Positions 48,097 to 58,710 of a stretch of DNA of 64,000 nucleotides are shown piece by piece. Each line of letters begins with the position of its first letter. The stretch's first letter is position 1. The stretch comes from Methylobacterium sp. (lineage in GTDB: Bacteria; Pseudomonadota; Alphaproteobacteria; Rhizobiales; Beijerinckiaceae), in assembly GCA_002928875.1 (NCBI GenBank), contig PERO01000002.1, positions 62,001-126,000 on the forward strand, written 5' to 3'. Under the pieces are notes generated by a model. The model had not been told where the DNA came from, did not search any database, and worked only from the letters and a program-made list of their open reading frames with translations. Position numbers and translations under genes: made by a program.

Positions 48097-48100
<4 letters not shown>
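47738..48100 (+). CDS. TfoX N-terminal domain protein
   Basis: 120 residues. RVTLKRMFGGHGIYAEGRII, LKVDEATRGFFESHG and AVMSYFRVPAEAYDD define the TfoX_N domain. The C-terminal TfoX domain is absent, and a basic tail follows (PKARKPGRRNSAPA). A direct link to competence is not shown for such short forms. Its Shine-Dalgarno lies in a tandem duplication (atggcgcgggagga at 47721 and 47738). Its TAG stop shares the palindrome CTAG with the stop of the convergent helicase gene. Confidence 0.85.
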
Positions 48101-49734
<1,634 letters not shown>

Positions 49735-49927
49735 GGACGGGCCTGCCTTTGTCGCGCGGTCGGCGCGGGCGCCGAACCCGCTCTCGCGGGCGAACCCCGC
49801 GCGCGTCGCGCCCTCACGCCGCAAACGGCGTCGTGCTCGCTTGGCGATAGTCCTCGCCCGCGCGCTTGGCAACCCTCGAAATCACTGATCTCGTGTAAAA
49901 ATCCGCTCTATCCGGTGGAATACCGGC

Positions 49928-50212
49928 TCAACGCCGGCAATCGATCTCCTTGCGGGCCGCCGGACCGATGGAGCCGGTGATCACCGGGTCGTCCAGCACG
50001 GAGCGCGTGACCGTGTAGTTGCGGGTCTCGCCTGCGGCCGGCGCACGCACGATCGAGAGGCTGTTCTGCGCCGCGGGCACGAGCCATTCCGTGGCTTTCA
50101 CGGTGGCCTGCGCGGCGAGAAAGGCGAGCCCGACCACCGCGAGCAGCAGGATCGTGAAATCGCGCATCAACCGCTTTTCGGATGAGAGGAGAAACAGACC
50201 TTCGCGCAGCAT
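49928..50212 (-). CDS. Small membrane-anchored or exported hypothetical protein
   Basis: 94 residues. One hydrophobic segment (FTILLLAVVGLAFLAAQATV) is followed by a short periplasmic part ending DPVITGSIGPAARKEIDCRR, a style common in Rhizobiales exported proteins (TGSI motif). No family is recognised. ATG at 50212 has a GGAC about 8 bases upstream; the ATG at 50167 begins MRDFTILLL and would make a compact signal anchor. Confidence 0.55.
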   Translation of the reverse strand: MLREGLFLLSSEKRLMRDFTILLLAVVGLAFLAAQATVKATEWLVPAAQNSLSIVRAPAAGETRNYTVTRSVLDDPVITGSIGPAARKEIDCRR

Positions 50213-50410
50213 GGGAATCGTCCGGGATCAGGGTTCACATCTCCCGTGACGATGAACAGACAGGCTTAACGCTTCGTTATGCCGCGGCATTTCTGCGCGG
50301 CCTGTCGGGAAGCTGTCCGCCACATGACCAAGCTTTAAGTTGCCTTGCGGGCCGATCGCGCGCTTTCTCGATGCCGGGACGCGACATTTCCGAACCACGG
50401 AGACTGCATC

Positions 50411-50971
50411 ATGAGCGAGACCCGCTCCTTTTTCTCGAAGCCTGTGACCCGCTGGGCGATGGCCGGCGCGGCCGTGCTCGTCATCGGCGTGGGCGCCAGC
50501 ATCGCCCAATGGGGCCCCCCGTCGGGCTCCGGCGGCTGGCGTGGCCATGGCGGCCCGCAGGCCATGATGGATCGCCAGGCCCGGATGTGCGAGCGCGATC
50601 CGCTGCGCTACGAAGGCGTGGCCCGCGCCTTCCTGCGCGCCGATCTCGACCTCAAGTCCGAACAGAATGCCGAGATGGAAAAGCTCGCGAACATTCTCGT
50701 TCCGGCCCTGAAGGATGTGCGCGACGAGGTGTGCAACAACTTCGTCGGCAAGGCCGGCACCGCGCCGGAACGGCTCGAGCGTCTGGCCGTGATCCTGCGC
50801 AAGGCCGCGGATGCCGCCGAGAAGACCGTGCAGCCCGCGAAGAACTTCTATGCCTCGCTCGACGATCGCCAGAAGGCGCGGGTGGACGAACTGGCGGAGC
50901 GTCGCCGCATGCGCGGCCATCATGGCGGCCCGATGGGTGGCCCGCAGGGCGACGGCCCGCGCTGGCGCTGA
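50411..50971 (+). CDS. Spy/CpxP-like (LTXXQ) periplasmic protein
   Basis: 186 residues. A signal anchor (RWAMAGAAVLVIGVGASIA), a Gly/Trp-rich stretch, then a helical part with an LTxxQ-like motif (ASLDDRQKARVDELAERRRM) and a His/Gly-rich tail. The Spy/CpxP family are ATP-independent chaperones that respond to envelope stress. Two Cys (MCERDP and EVCNNF) could pair. GGAG is 8 bases before the ATG. A terminator follows immediately. Confidence 0.75.
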   Translation: MSETRSFFSKPVTRWAMAGAAVLVIGVGASIAQWGPPSGSGGWRGHGGPQAMMDRQARMCERDPLRYEGVARAFLRADLDLKSEQNAEMEKLANILVPALKDVRDEVCNNFVGKAGTAPERLERLAVILRKAADAAEKTVQPAKNFYASLDDRQKARVDELAERRRMRGHHGGPMGGPQGDGPRWR

Positions 50972-50989
50972 TTGCACGCCAGAAACGCG

Positions 50990-51015
50990 AAAGGGCGCCG
51001 TTCAGGCGCCCTTTT
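50990..51015 (+). terminator. Terminator after the Spy-like gene
   Basis: AAAGGGCGCC-GTTCA-GGCGCCCTTTTT, a GC-rich stem followed by Ts, 18 bases past the stop. The As at the other end allow it to act on the convergent chemoreceptor transcript as well. Confidence 0.92.
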
Positions 51016-51035
51016 TCATTCAGGGGTAAGGGGCT

Positions 51036-52706
51036 TCAGGCCGCTCGCACGAGGCGCAGGAAATCGTCCACGCGCGCCTGCATCGTCAGGCTCTGCTCGG
51101 CCAGCTCCTTCGAGGCGGAGAGCACCTGCTCGGCGGCGACCCCCGTATTGGCGGTGGCCGAACTGACGACGGAAATGCCATGCGAGGCATGTTCGGTGCC
51201 GGCGGCGACCTGCTGCACGTTCTCGGAAATGCCCTGCGTCGCCGCGCTCTGCTGGGTGACGGCCACCGCGATGGAGGAGGCGACCTGATTGATCTCCTCG
51301 ATCATCGCGGTGATCTCGCGGATGGCGGTGATCGACTCGCTCGAGGCACCGCGGATCGATTCCACATGCTCGGAAATGATGTCGAGCGCGCGGGTCGTCT
51401 GGGTCGCCAGTTCCTTCACCTCGCTGGCGACGACCGCAAAGCCACGCCCCGCTTCGCCGGCCCGCGCCGCCTCGATGGTCGCGTTGAGCGCGAGCAGGTT
51501 CGTCTGCGAGGCGATGGACTTGATCATCTCCACGACCTCGACGATCTTCCGGCCCGCCTCGTTGAGGCGCTGGGCGGTCTGGTCGGTCTCGTGGGCCTTG
51601 TGGGCGGCGGCCGAGGCGAAAGCCGAGGATTGCTCGGCCTGCCGGCCGATCTCCTGGATGGAACTCGCGAGTTCGCTGGTGTTGCCGGCGAGGGCCTGCA
51701 CGCTTTCCGACGCCTCATGCGAGGCGGCGGCGACGGCGGTCGATTGCTCGGTCGCGGTCCGCGACACGTCGAGCATCGAATTCGCCGCGCGCTCCAGTTC
51801 GCTCGCGGTCTGCGTCACCGATTGCACGATATTGGCCGTGACGCGCTCGAAATCGCGGATCTGCTCCTCGATCTCGGCCGCCCGCGCGAGTTGGCGCTTC
51901 TGGTCTTCCTCGGCCTGCAGGCGCATCGCGCGGCGCTCGATCGCGCCATCCCGGAAGCTTTGCATGGCACGCGCCATGTCGCCGAGTTCGTTCTTCCGCG
52001 CCGTGCCGGCGATGTCCGTGTCGAGATCACCTGATGCGAGGCGCTTCATCGCCTCGACAGAGCGCTGCAATGGCCTCGCGACGCCGAAGGCGACATACCA
52101 CGCGGCGAAAGCGCCCAGCAGGCAGGCGATGCCGGTGAGCAGCACCAGCGCCAGCTTCGCGCGGGCGCCCACGGTTTCCGAATTCTCGTAATCCGCCTTC
52201 GCGTGGTTCAGCATGTATTCGATGATCTCGGCGATCTTCTCGGTGCCGGGATCGATCGCCGCATACATGTCCTTCACGATATAGGTCTCAAGCGCCTTGA
52301 GGTCGCCCTTCTCGAGGAAAGCGATCATCGCCACGGTGGCCTTGCGGGCTGCGGCCAGCTTTTCCTGCGTCTCGCCGATCAGCTTGCGCTCGGTCTCCGA
52401 GCGGGCCTGCGCCACGTATTCCGGCCAGAGCTTGTCGATCTCGGCCATCGCGGCCTTCATCGCCTTCAGCGACTCGTCAGGCTTGAAGTTGCCGTTGCGC
52501 GCCTTGTGCGCGGCGTCGACGACATCCACGGCGTAGCGATCGGAAATGACCTTCAGATTGCGCAAGGGAATGACATGCGCATTGTAGACTTCATCGAGCG
52601 TGGCGGTCTTTTCGTTGAGCGCAAACCAGGCCGTGCCAGCGATGCTCATCGTCAGACCAAAAACCAGAAGAAACGCGGCGATCAGTCGCGTCGAGATCTT
52701 GTGCAT
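51036..52706 (-). CDS. Methyl-accepting chemotaxis protein
   Basis: 556 residues: TM1 (LIAAFLLVFGLTMSIAGTAW), a four-helix-bundle ligand domain of the 4HB_MCP type (about 31-185), TM2 (LALVLLTGIACLLGAFAAWY), HAMP (PLQRSVEAMKRLASGDLDTD), and a signalling domain with the hairpin tip NLLALNATIEAARAGEAGRG. There is no C-terminal CheB/CheR-binding pentapeptide. The ligand is unknown. GGGGGAC precedes the ATG at 52706. Stand-alone; no che genes nearby. Confidence 0.94.
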   Translation of the reverse strand: MHKISTRLIAAFLLVFGLTMSIAGTAWFALNEKTATLDEVYNAHVIPLRNLKVISDRYAVDVVDAAHKARNGNFKPDESLKAMKAAMAEIDKLWPEYVAQARSETERKLIGETQEKLAAARKATVAMIAFLEKGDLKALETYIVKDMYAAIDPGTEKIAEIIEYMLNHAKADYENSETVGARAKLALVLLTGIACLLGAFAAWYVAFGVARPLQRSVEAMKRLASGDLDTDIAGTARKNELGDMARAMQSFRDGAIERRAMRLQAEEDQKRQLARAAEIEEQIRDFERVTANIVQSVTQTASELERAANSMLDVSRTATEQSTAVAAASHEASESVQALAGNTSELASSIQEIGRQAEQSSAFASAAAHKAHETDQTAQRLNEAGRKIVEVVEMIKSIASQTNLLALNATIEAARAGEAGRGFAVVASEVKELATQTTRALDIISEHVESIRGASSESITAIREITAMIEEINQVASSIAVAVTQQSAATQGISENVQQVAAGTEHASHGISVVSSATANTGVAAEQVLSASKELAEQSLTMQARVDDFLRLVRAA

Positions 52707-52900
52707 TCACGTCCCCCGTAACCCTGGCGAGTTCTTCGACCGGACAGCCGCAATTCTGGCGTTGAGGACACATTGATACGAAAGCGGTCTAACCAAGCGG
52801 TTAATCGTGTTGTCGAAACAACGTCAAATCCAAGAGACTAAAGTGGAAATCCGCCCGTTCGATCGGCCCGGCGACCGGCTGGTTCCTGTCAGGCGAGGCC

Positions 52901-55027
52901 TCAGAGATCGACCAGTTCTTCCGCGAAGGCCGCGCGCTCCTGGATGAAGGCGAAGCGGGCCTCGGGCTTGTTGCCCATGAGGCGCTCGACGGAATCGTCC
53001 GTGTCGGCCTTCGCGTCGGAGGGCACGACCACGCGCAGCAGCGTGCGCTTCCGCGGGTCCATCGTGGTTTCCTTCAATTGCTGCGGCATCATCTCGCCGA
53101 GGCCCTTGAAGCGGCCGACATCCGGTTTCTTGCCCTTGAAATCGCGCGCGAGCAGCTCCGCCTTGTGGGCATCGTCGCGCGCATAAACGGTCTTGCCGCC
53201 ATGGGTGATGCGATAGAGCGGCGGCACCGCGAGGAAGAGATGGCCGTTCTCGATCAGCTTCGGCATCTGCCGGTAGAAGAAGGTGATGAGCAGCGAGGCG
53301 ATATGCGCGCCGTCGACATCGGCGTCGGTCATGATGATGATCTTGCCGTAGCGCAGGTCATCCTCGCGATATTGCGAGCCCGTGCCGCAGCCCAGCGCGA
53401 GCATGAGATCGGCCAGCTGCTGATTGGCGTGCAGCTTGTCGCGGCCGGCATTGGCGACGTTCAGGATCTTGCCGCGCAAGGGCAGGATGGCCTGGTTCGC
53501 GCGGTCGCGCGCCTGCTTCGCCGAGCCGCCGGCGGAATCGCCCTCGACGATGAAGAGTTCCGAACCTTGCGCGGCGGAATTGGTGCAATCCGCGAGCTTG
53601 CCGGGCAGGCGCAGTTTCCGCACCGGGGTTTTGCGCTGCACATCCTTCTCGGCACGGCGGCGCAGGCGATCCTCCGCGCGCTCGATGACAAAATCGAGCA
53701 GGCGGTTCGCGTTGTTCGGGTTGCCGGCGAGCCAGTGATCGAACGCGTCGCGGATCGCGGCATCGACGATGCGCGAGGCCTCGGGGGTCGCGAGCTTGTC
53801 CTTGGTCTGACCCACGAATTCCGGCTCGCGGATGAAGACCGAGAGCATCACGGCCGCGCCCGTCATCACATCGTCCGAGGTGATGGAAGCGGCGCGCTTG
53901 GTCTGGCCGATGCGCTCGGCATGGTCCTTCAGCGCGCGCAGCAGCGCGACGCGCAAGCCGGCCTCGTGCGTGCCGCCATCCGGCGTCGGCACGGTGTTGC
54001 AATAGGAGGAGACGAAGCCGTCATCGTGCTGGAACCAGGCAAGCGCCCATTCGCAGGCACCATGGCCCTGCTTGTCGAGCTTGCCTGCGAACATCTCCTC
54101 AACGACGAGCGGCTTCCCCTCGACCTCGCGGGCGAGGTAATCCGAAAGGCCGCCGGGAAAGCGCAGGATCGCGCGATCGGGCGTGTCGGTGCCGGCGACG
54201 AGGGCGGGATCGCAGGCCCAGCGGATCTCGACGCCACGATAGAGATAGGCCTTCGAGCGCGCCATCTTGAAGAGGCGCGCGGGCGAGAAGGTGGAGCCGG
54301 ATTTGAAGATCTCGGCATCGGGCTTGAAGCGCACGGTCGTGCCGCGCCGGTTGCGCACCGCGCCGAGATGCTCGAGCGGACCCAGCGGCACGCCGCGCGA
54401 GAAGCGCATGCGGTAGAGCTGCTGCTCGCGCGCCACTTCCACTTCCACAAGCTCGGAGAGCGCATTCACGACCGAAACGCCCACGCCATGCAGGCCGCCG
54501 GAGGTCTCGTAGGCCTTGCCATCGAACTTGCCGCCAGCATGCAGCGTGCACATCACGATCTCGAGCGAGGATTTCGTCGGGAATTTCGGATGCGCATCCA
54601 CGGGAATGCCGCGGCCATTATCCGTCACGCGCAGGAAGCCATCCGCCGCAAGGTCGATCTCGATGAAGGTCGCGTGGCCGGCGACGGCCTCGTCCATGGA
54701 GTTGTCGAGCACCTCGGCGAAGAGGTGGTGAAGCGCCTTCTCGTCGGTGCCGCCGATATACATGCCGGGGCGGCGGCGCACGGGCTCCAGCCCCTCGAGG
54801 ACCTCGATCGCCGAGCCGTCATAGCCACCCGAGGCGGGCGGCGCGGGGGGCGGGGGCGGCGGGGCCTTGCCGCCAGCGGCGTTGCCGGCCGGCGTGGAGC
54901 CGGATGTCGGCGGTTTTCCACCGGCGCCCGCTGCCACCGGCTGCGGCTTCGCCTCGCGCACCATGTCCTGCGCGGCTTTCTCCAGCTGGCCGAAAAGATC
55001 GAGAGCGGGCGAGGATTTGGACGACAT
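52901..55027 (-). CDS. parE: DNA topoisomerase IV subunit B
   Basis: 708 residues. A Pro/Ala/Gly-rich N-terminal extension of about 70 residues (with a run of prolines) precedes the GHKL ATPase (LDNSMDEAVAGH, TDNGRGIPVD, GGLHGVGVSVVNALS). A transducer domain and TOPRIM follow (VEGDSAGGSAKQARDR, ILNVANAGRDKL, DADVDGAHIASLL). ParE lacks the extra GyrB insertion, which fits the length. With ParC it decatenates replicated chromosomes. The ATG at 55027 begins MSSKSSPALDLFGQLEKA; a clear Shine-Dalgarno is missing. Confidence 0.94.
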   Translation of the reverse strand: MSSKSSPALDLFGQLEKAAQDMVREAKPQPVAAGAGGKPPTSGSTPAGNAAGGKAPPPPPPAPPASGGYDGSAIEVLEGLEPVRRRPGMYIGGTDEKALHHLFAEVLDNSMDEAVAGHATFIEIDLAADGFLRVTDNGRGIPVDAHPKFPTKSSLEIVMCTLHAGGKFDGKAYETSGGLHGVGVSVVNALSELVEVEVAREQQLYRMRFSRGVPLGPLEHLGAVRNRRGTTVRFKPDAEIFKSGSTFSPARLFKMARSKAYLYRGVEIRWACDPALVAGTDTPDRAILRFPGGLSDYLAREVEGKPLVVEEMFAGKLDKQGHGACEWALAWFQHDDGFVSSYCNTVPTPDGGTHEAGLRVALLRALKDHAERIGQTKRAASITSDDVMTGAAVMLSVFIREPEFVGQTKDKLATPEASRIVDAAIRDAFDHWLAGNPNNANRLLDFVIERAEDRLRRRAEKDVQRKTPVRKLRLPGKLADCTNSAAQGSELFIVEGDSAGGSAKQARDRANQAILPLRGKILNVANAGRDKLHANQQLADLMLALGCGTGSQYREDDLRYGKIIIMTDADVDGAHIASLLITFFYRQMPKLIENGHLFLAVPPLYRITHGGKTVYARDDAHKAELLARDFKGKKPDVGRFKGLGEMMPQQLKETTMDPRKRTLLRVVVPSDAKADTDDSVERLMGNKPEARFAFIQERAAFAEELVDL

Positions 55028-55130
55028 GAGGTGTTGAAACGCTTTCCGGAACCTGATTCGCGACTGCACCTTACCATGCCAGAGCGTCTGGCCGGATTCG
55101 CGACATAACGGGTTCGCGGCGCGGTTGTCC

Positions 55131-55937
55131 TCAGGTTTTCAGGGCCTCCCGCACCGGCACGGGCGGGTCGGAGGACCATTCGATCGACTTGTAATCGAAG
55201 CCGAGTTCGACCGTCGGCTTCACGATGCGGAAAAACGGCGAGACATCGAAATCCCGGGGCGTGAACAGCGAGGAATGCCGGATGTGGTAGACCTCGCGGT
55301 TGCGCATGCCTCCCATGCCATCCACCTCGCTGCGCTGTTCGATGCGCGGCAGGATCGGATACCCGACCGATTCGAAGGCGCGCGCAATCAGCGTGGAACA
55401 GATCGCGCGTGTCGGCTCGCCTGAACCCAGCGCGATCATGCGTCGCCGGAACCGGGCCGGCACCGGCGGGTTCGGCAGCAGGTAACGCAGCAGGTCGAGC
55501 ACGTTCTTCAGGTCGTAGCGGTCGCCGATGCGGGCCTTGGCGTAGGAGACAAGCTCGTTGCGATCGCTGGGCGTGAGCCCCACGGGCCGGCAGATGCGCG
55601 TGTTGAACGAGGCGTATTTGCTGAGCGGCGTCGCCACCACGCCTTCGCCCAGTTCCGCTTCCACCAGCACCGCCACCTGGCCATCGGCGCCGCGATGCTC
55701 CGGCATGGGACCGACGCAGAGCGCGGCATGGCTCCAGGTCGATTGCGTGAGGTACTTGATGGCCGCCGCCACCTTGCTGCGCCCGCCCTCGACCAGCAGC
55801 ACATCGCCGGGCTCGATGACACGCGAGACGAAATCCGGCCGGCTCGCGGCATAGGGCTCGTAGCTCGTCGCGGTGGCGGTGACACGCCGCGCGACGTAAT
55901 TGCCGAGCTTGTCCAGAAAGGTGTCCTTCGCCTGCAT
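55131..55937 (-). CDS. YiiX/YebB-like NlpC/P60-superfamily protein
   Basis: 268 residues. The permuted papain-like elements are a Gly-Asp region (VIEPGDVLLVEGG), TWSHAALCVG (His), VEAELGEGVVATPLSKY and later AICSTLIARAFESVG with the Cys. This resembles YiiX-type putative cysteine peptidases or amidases that act on envelope components. The ATG at 55937 has only a weak Shine-Dalgarno. It precedes parE on the same strand by about 100 bases. Confidence 0.78.
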   Translation of the reverse strand: MQAKDTFLDKLGNYVARRVTATATSYEPYAASRPDFVSRVIEPGDVLLVEGGRSKVAAAIKYLTQSTWSHAALCVGPMPEHRGADGQVAVLVEAELGEGVVATPLSKYASFNTRICRPVGLTPSDRNELVSYAKARIGDRYDLKNVLDLLRYLLPNPPVPARFRRRMIALGSGEPTRAICSTLIARAFESVGYPILPRIEQRSEVDGMGGMRNREVYHIRHSSLFTPRDFDVSPFFRIVKPTVELGFDYKSIEWSSDPPVPVREALKT

Positions 55938-56156
55938 GCTGCCAGAAAGGCGGAAGCCGCGGGCCGGATCAAGCCTGCTTGCGGCCCATCCCCGGTCACA
56001 TCCCGGCGAAAATCGCGTGATCGCGCCACAATCTTGCGCATTCGCGCCGCGAACACCGCCGCGATGGCTGCCGGAGCCCGCCCCGTTCAGCAAAATTTCA
56101 CCATCCTGACGGAAGAGTAGGTCCATCGAATCGCAGCGTGAGTTCCGAGGTTTGCC

Positions 56157-56384
56157 ATGTATTCTCCGCGCATGAAGTCGCTCGAAACCTGCGCCCGTGC
56201 GGCCGGCGGAGCCTTCGGATGCTTCGAGGAGGATTTCGAGCCGCGCTACGTGACGCATCCCGGCCGCGCGAAGAAGGTGACGCTGCTCGCGATCCTCGCC
56301 GGCTTCGTCGCGATGGCCGCCGCGCATAATTTCGGGCTGGCCAAGATGATCGCCGCCCTGCCGGGTTTCCGCGCGGCGGTGTGA
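56157..56384 (+). CDS. 75-aa small membrane protein in its own transcription unit
   Basis: MYSPRMKSLETCARAAGGAF, then an acidic and polar stretch and one hydrophobic helix (VTLLAILAGFVAMAAAHNFG). GAGG lies 6 bases before the ATG at 56157, and a perfect intrinsic terminator follows 27 bases after the stop, so a transcript is very likely. The protein is not recognised. Flanking genes are on the other strand, and composition is typical of the genome. Confidence 0.65.
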   Translation: MYSPRMKSLETCARAAGGAFGCFEEDFEPRYVTHPGRAKKVTLLAILAGFVAMAAAHNFGLAKMIAALPGFRAAV

Positions 56385-56411
56385 TCGGCGGCCAGAGGCG
56401 GTGAGGTTGAG

Positions 56412-56437
56412 GCGCGGGGCAAACCCCGCGCTTTTTT
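56412..56437 (+). terminator. Terminator of the 75-aa gene
   Basis: GCGCGGGG-CAAA-CCCCGCGC followed by six Ts: a perfect 8-base stem and a T-run on the plus strand only. Confidence 0.95.
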
Positions 56438-56456
56438 GTGGCCTGTTGCCCGACCT

Positions 56457-56547
56457 GTCATTCCCGATGCCGGAAGCGGGCGGGAATCCATTTGAACCGC
56501 ATCGGAGGATGGATTCCCGCTCACGGCTGCGCCGCGTCGGAGATGAC
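56457..56547. repeat. Palindromic intergenic repeat, family A, copy 2
   Basis: GTCATTCCCGATGCCGGAAG ... GCGGGAATCCAT, then ATGGATTCCCGC ... GGAGATGAC. The inner inverted pair is perfect and the outer pair is eroded compared with copy 1 at 9684-9790. Located between two terminators. Confidence 0.85.
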
Positions 56548-56581
56548 ACGTCGCGCTTTTCCTCCGGGCAAGCGGCCAACG

Positions 56582-56605
56582 AAAAAGGGCGCCTGAAGGC
56601 GCCCT
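56582..56605 (-). terminator. Terminator of glnA
   Basis: On the minus strand AGGGCGCC-TTCA-GGCGCCCT with a further T-run, about 35 bases past the glnA stop. Confidence 0.93.
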
Positions 56606-56638
56606 GATCCGTTGATTCAATCTGTGAGCAACAGCGGA

Positions 56639-58048
56639 TTAGCAGCTGTAATACATCACGAACTCGATCGGGTGCGGGGTCATGCGATAGCGATCCGCCT
56701 CGCCCTTCTTCAGCTCGATATAGCTGTCGATGAAGTCGTCCGAGAACACGCCGCCGGCCTTGAGGAAGCCGCGATCCTTGTCGAGCGAGGCGAGCGCCTC
56801 GTCGAGCGAACCGCAGACGGTCGGGATCTTCTTGAGCTCCTTCGGCGGGAGATCGTAGAGGTCCTTGTCCATGGCCGCGCCCGGATGGATCTTGTTCGCG
56901 ATGCCGTCGAGGCCGGCCATCAGCATGGCGGCGAAGGCGAGATAGGGGTTCGCGGTCGGATCCGGGAAGCGGACTTCCACGCGCTTGGCCTTCGGCGAGT
57001 TCGTCCACGGAATACGGCAGGAAGCCGAGCGGTTGCGGGCCGAATAGGCCAGCAGAACCGGCGCCTCATAGCCCGGAACGAGACGCTTGTAGGAGTTCGT
57101 CGACGGGTTGGTGAAGGCGTTCAGCGCCTTGGCGTGCTTGATGATGCCGCCGATATAGTAGAGGCAGGTCTCGGAGAGGCCGGCATACTTGTCGCCCGCG
57201 AAGACCGGCTTGCCGTTCTTCCAGATCGACTGGTGGACGTGCATGCCCGAGCCGTTGTCGCCGTAGATCGGCTTCGGCATGAAGGTCGCCGTCTTGCCGT
57301 AGGACTGCGCGACATTGTGGATCGCGTACTTGTAGATCTGCATCTGGTCCGCCATCGAGACCAGCGTGTTGAACTTCATGCCGAGTTCGTGCTGGGCCGA
57401 GGCCACCTCGTGGTGGTGCTTCTCGACCGAGACGCCCATCTGCGCCATGGCCGCGAGCATTTCGCCGCGCATGTCCTGCGCCGAATCCTGCGGCGGAACC
57501 GGGAAATAGCCGCCCTTGGTGGCGATGCGGTGGCCAAGGTTGCCGCCTTCATAGTCGGTCATGCCGTTGATCGGCAGTTCCGAATGATCAAGCTTGAAGC
57601 CGGTATTGTAGGGGTCGGCCGCGAACTTCACGTCATCGAAGATGAAGAATTCGGCTTCCGGGCCGAAGAAGGCCGTGTCGCCCACGCCCGACTGGGCCAT
57701 GAACATCTCGGCGCGCTTGGCGATGCCGCGCGGGCAGCGGTTGTACATCTCGCCGGTGGCCGGCTCGAGCACGTCGCAGTTGATGGAGAGCGTGGCGGCG
57801 GCGAAGAACGGGTCGAGCGTCGCGGAGCCGAAATCCGGCTTCAGCAGCATGTCCGACTCGTTGATGGCCTTCCAGCCGGCGATCGACGAGCCGTCGAACA
57901 TGATGCCTTCATCGAGCGTCTCTTCGTCGACGATCGAGATGTCGAAGGTCACGTGCTGCCACTTGCCGCGCGGGTCGGTGAAGCGGAAGTCGACGTACTT
58001 CACGTCGTTTTCCTTGATGAATTTCAAAACTTCCTTGGCGCTCTTCAT
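56639..58048 (-). CDS. glnA: Glutamine synthetase type I
   Basis: 469 residues, GSI-beta length. [21 protein letters not shown], the ATP loop ([16 protein letters not shown]), [17 protein letters not shown], and the adenylylation tyrosine at about 398 ([16 protein letters not shown]). It makes glutamine from glutamate and ammonia, and is controlled by GlnE adenylylation downstream of PII. The ATG at 58048 starts [15 protein letters not shown]. It follows glnB on the same strand by 136 bases. Confidence 0.97.
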   Translation of the reverse strand: MKSAKEVLKFIKENDVKYVDFRFTDPRGKWQHVTFDISIVDEETLDEGIMFDGSSIAGWKAINESDMLLKPDFGSATLDPFFAAATLSINCDVLEPATGEMYNRCPRGIAKRAEMFMAQSGVGDTAFFGPEAEFFIFDDVKFAADPYNTGFKLDHSELPINGMTDYEGGNLGHRIATKGGYFPVPPQDSAQDMRGEMLAAMAQMGVSVEKHHHEVASAQHELGMKFNTLVSMADQMQIYKYAIHNVAQSYGKTATFMPKPIYGDNGSGMHVHQSIWKNGKPVFAGDKYAGLSETCLYYIGGIIKHAKALNAFTNPSTNSYKRLVPGYEAPVLLAYSARNRSASCRIPWTNSPKAKRVEVRFPDPTANPYLAFAAMLMAGLDGIANKIHPGAAMDKDLYDLPPKELKKIPTVCGSLDEALASLDKDRGFLKAGGVFSDDFIDSYIELKKGEADRYRMTPHPIEFVMYYSC

Positions 58049-58184
58049 GGCCGTATCGCGTCCTCTGTCGTTCACGCTAGCTTCGGGTTGGTCTTCTGGT
58101 CAGGCCGGTTGTCGCGAGCCCGTCCGGCGAGTGTCTTCCGGCCCGGATGAGTGTTTCCTGGCCCGAAAAGGGGGAAAGCAGCCG

Positions 58185-58685
<501 letters not shown>

Positions 58686-58710
58686 TCATTGATGACCAGC
58701 GCGTGACCGG

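Noticed and set aside
52789-52804. CTAA-N8-TTAA upstream of the chemoreceptor gene as a CtrA site, and the adjacent GTTGT-CGAA-ACAAC palindrome
   Set aside because: Spacing is 8 rather than 7 with a mismatch. The palindrome has only 5-base arms. Neither is convincing alone.
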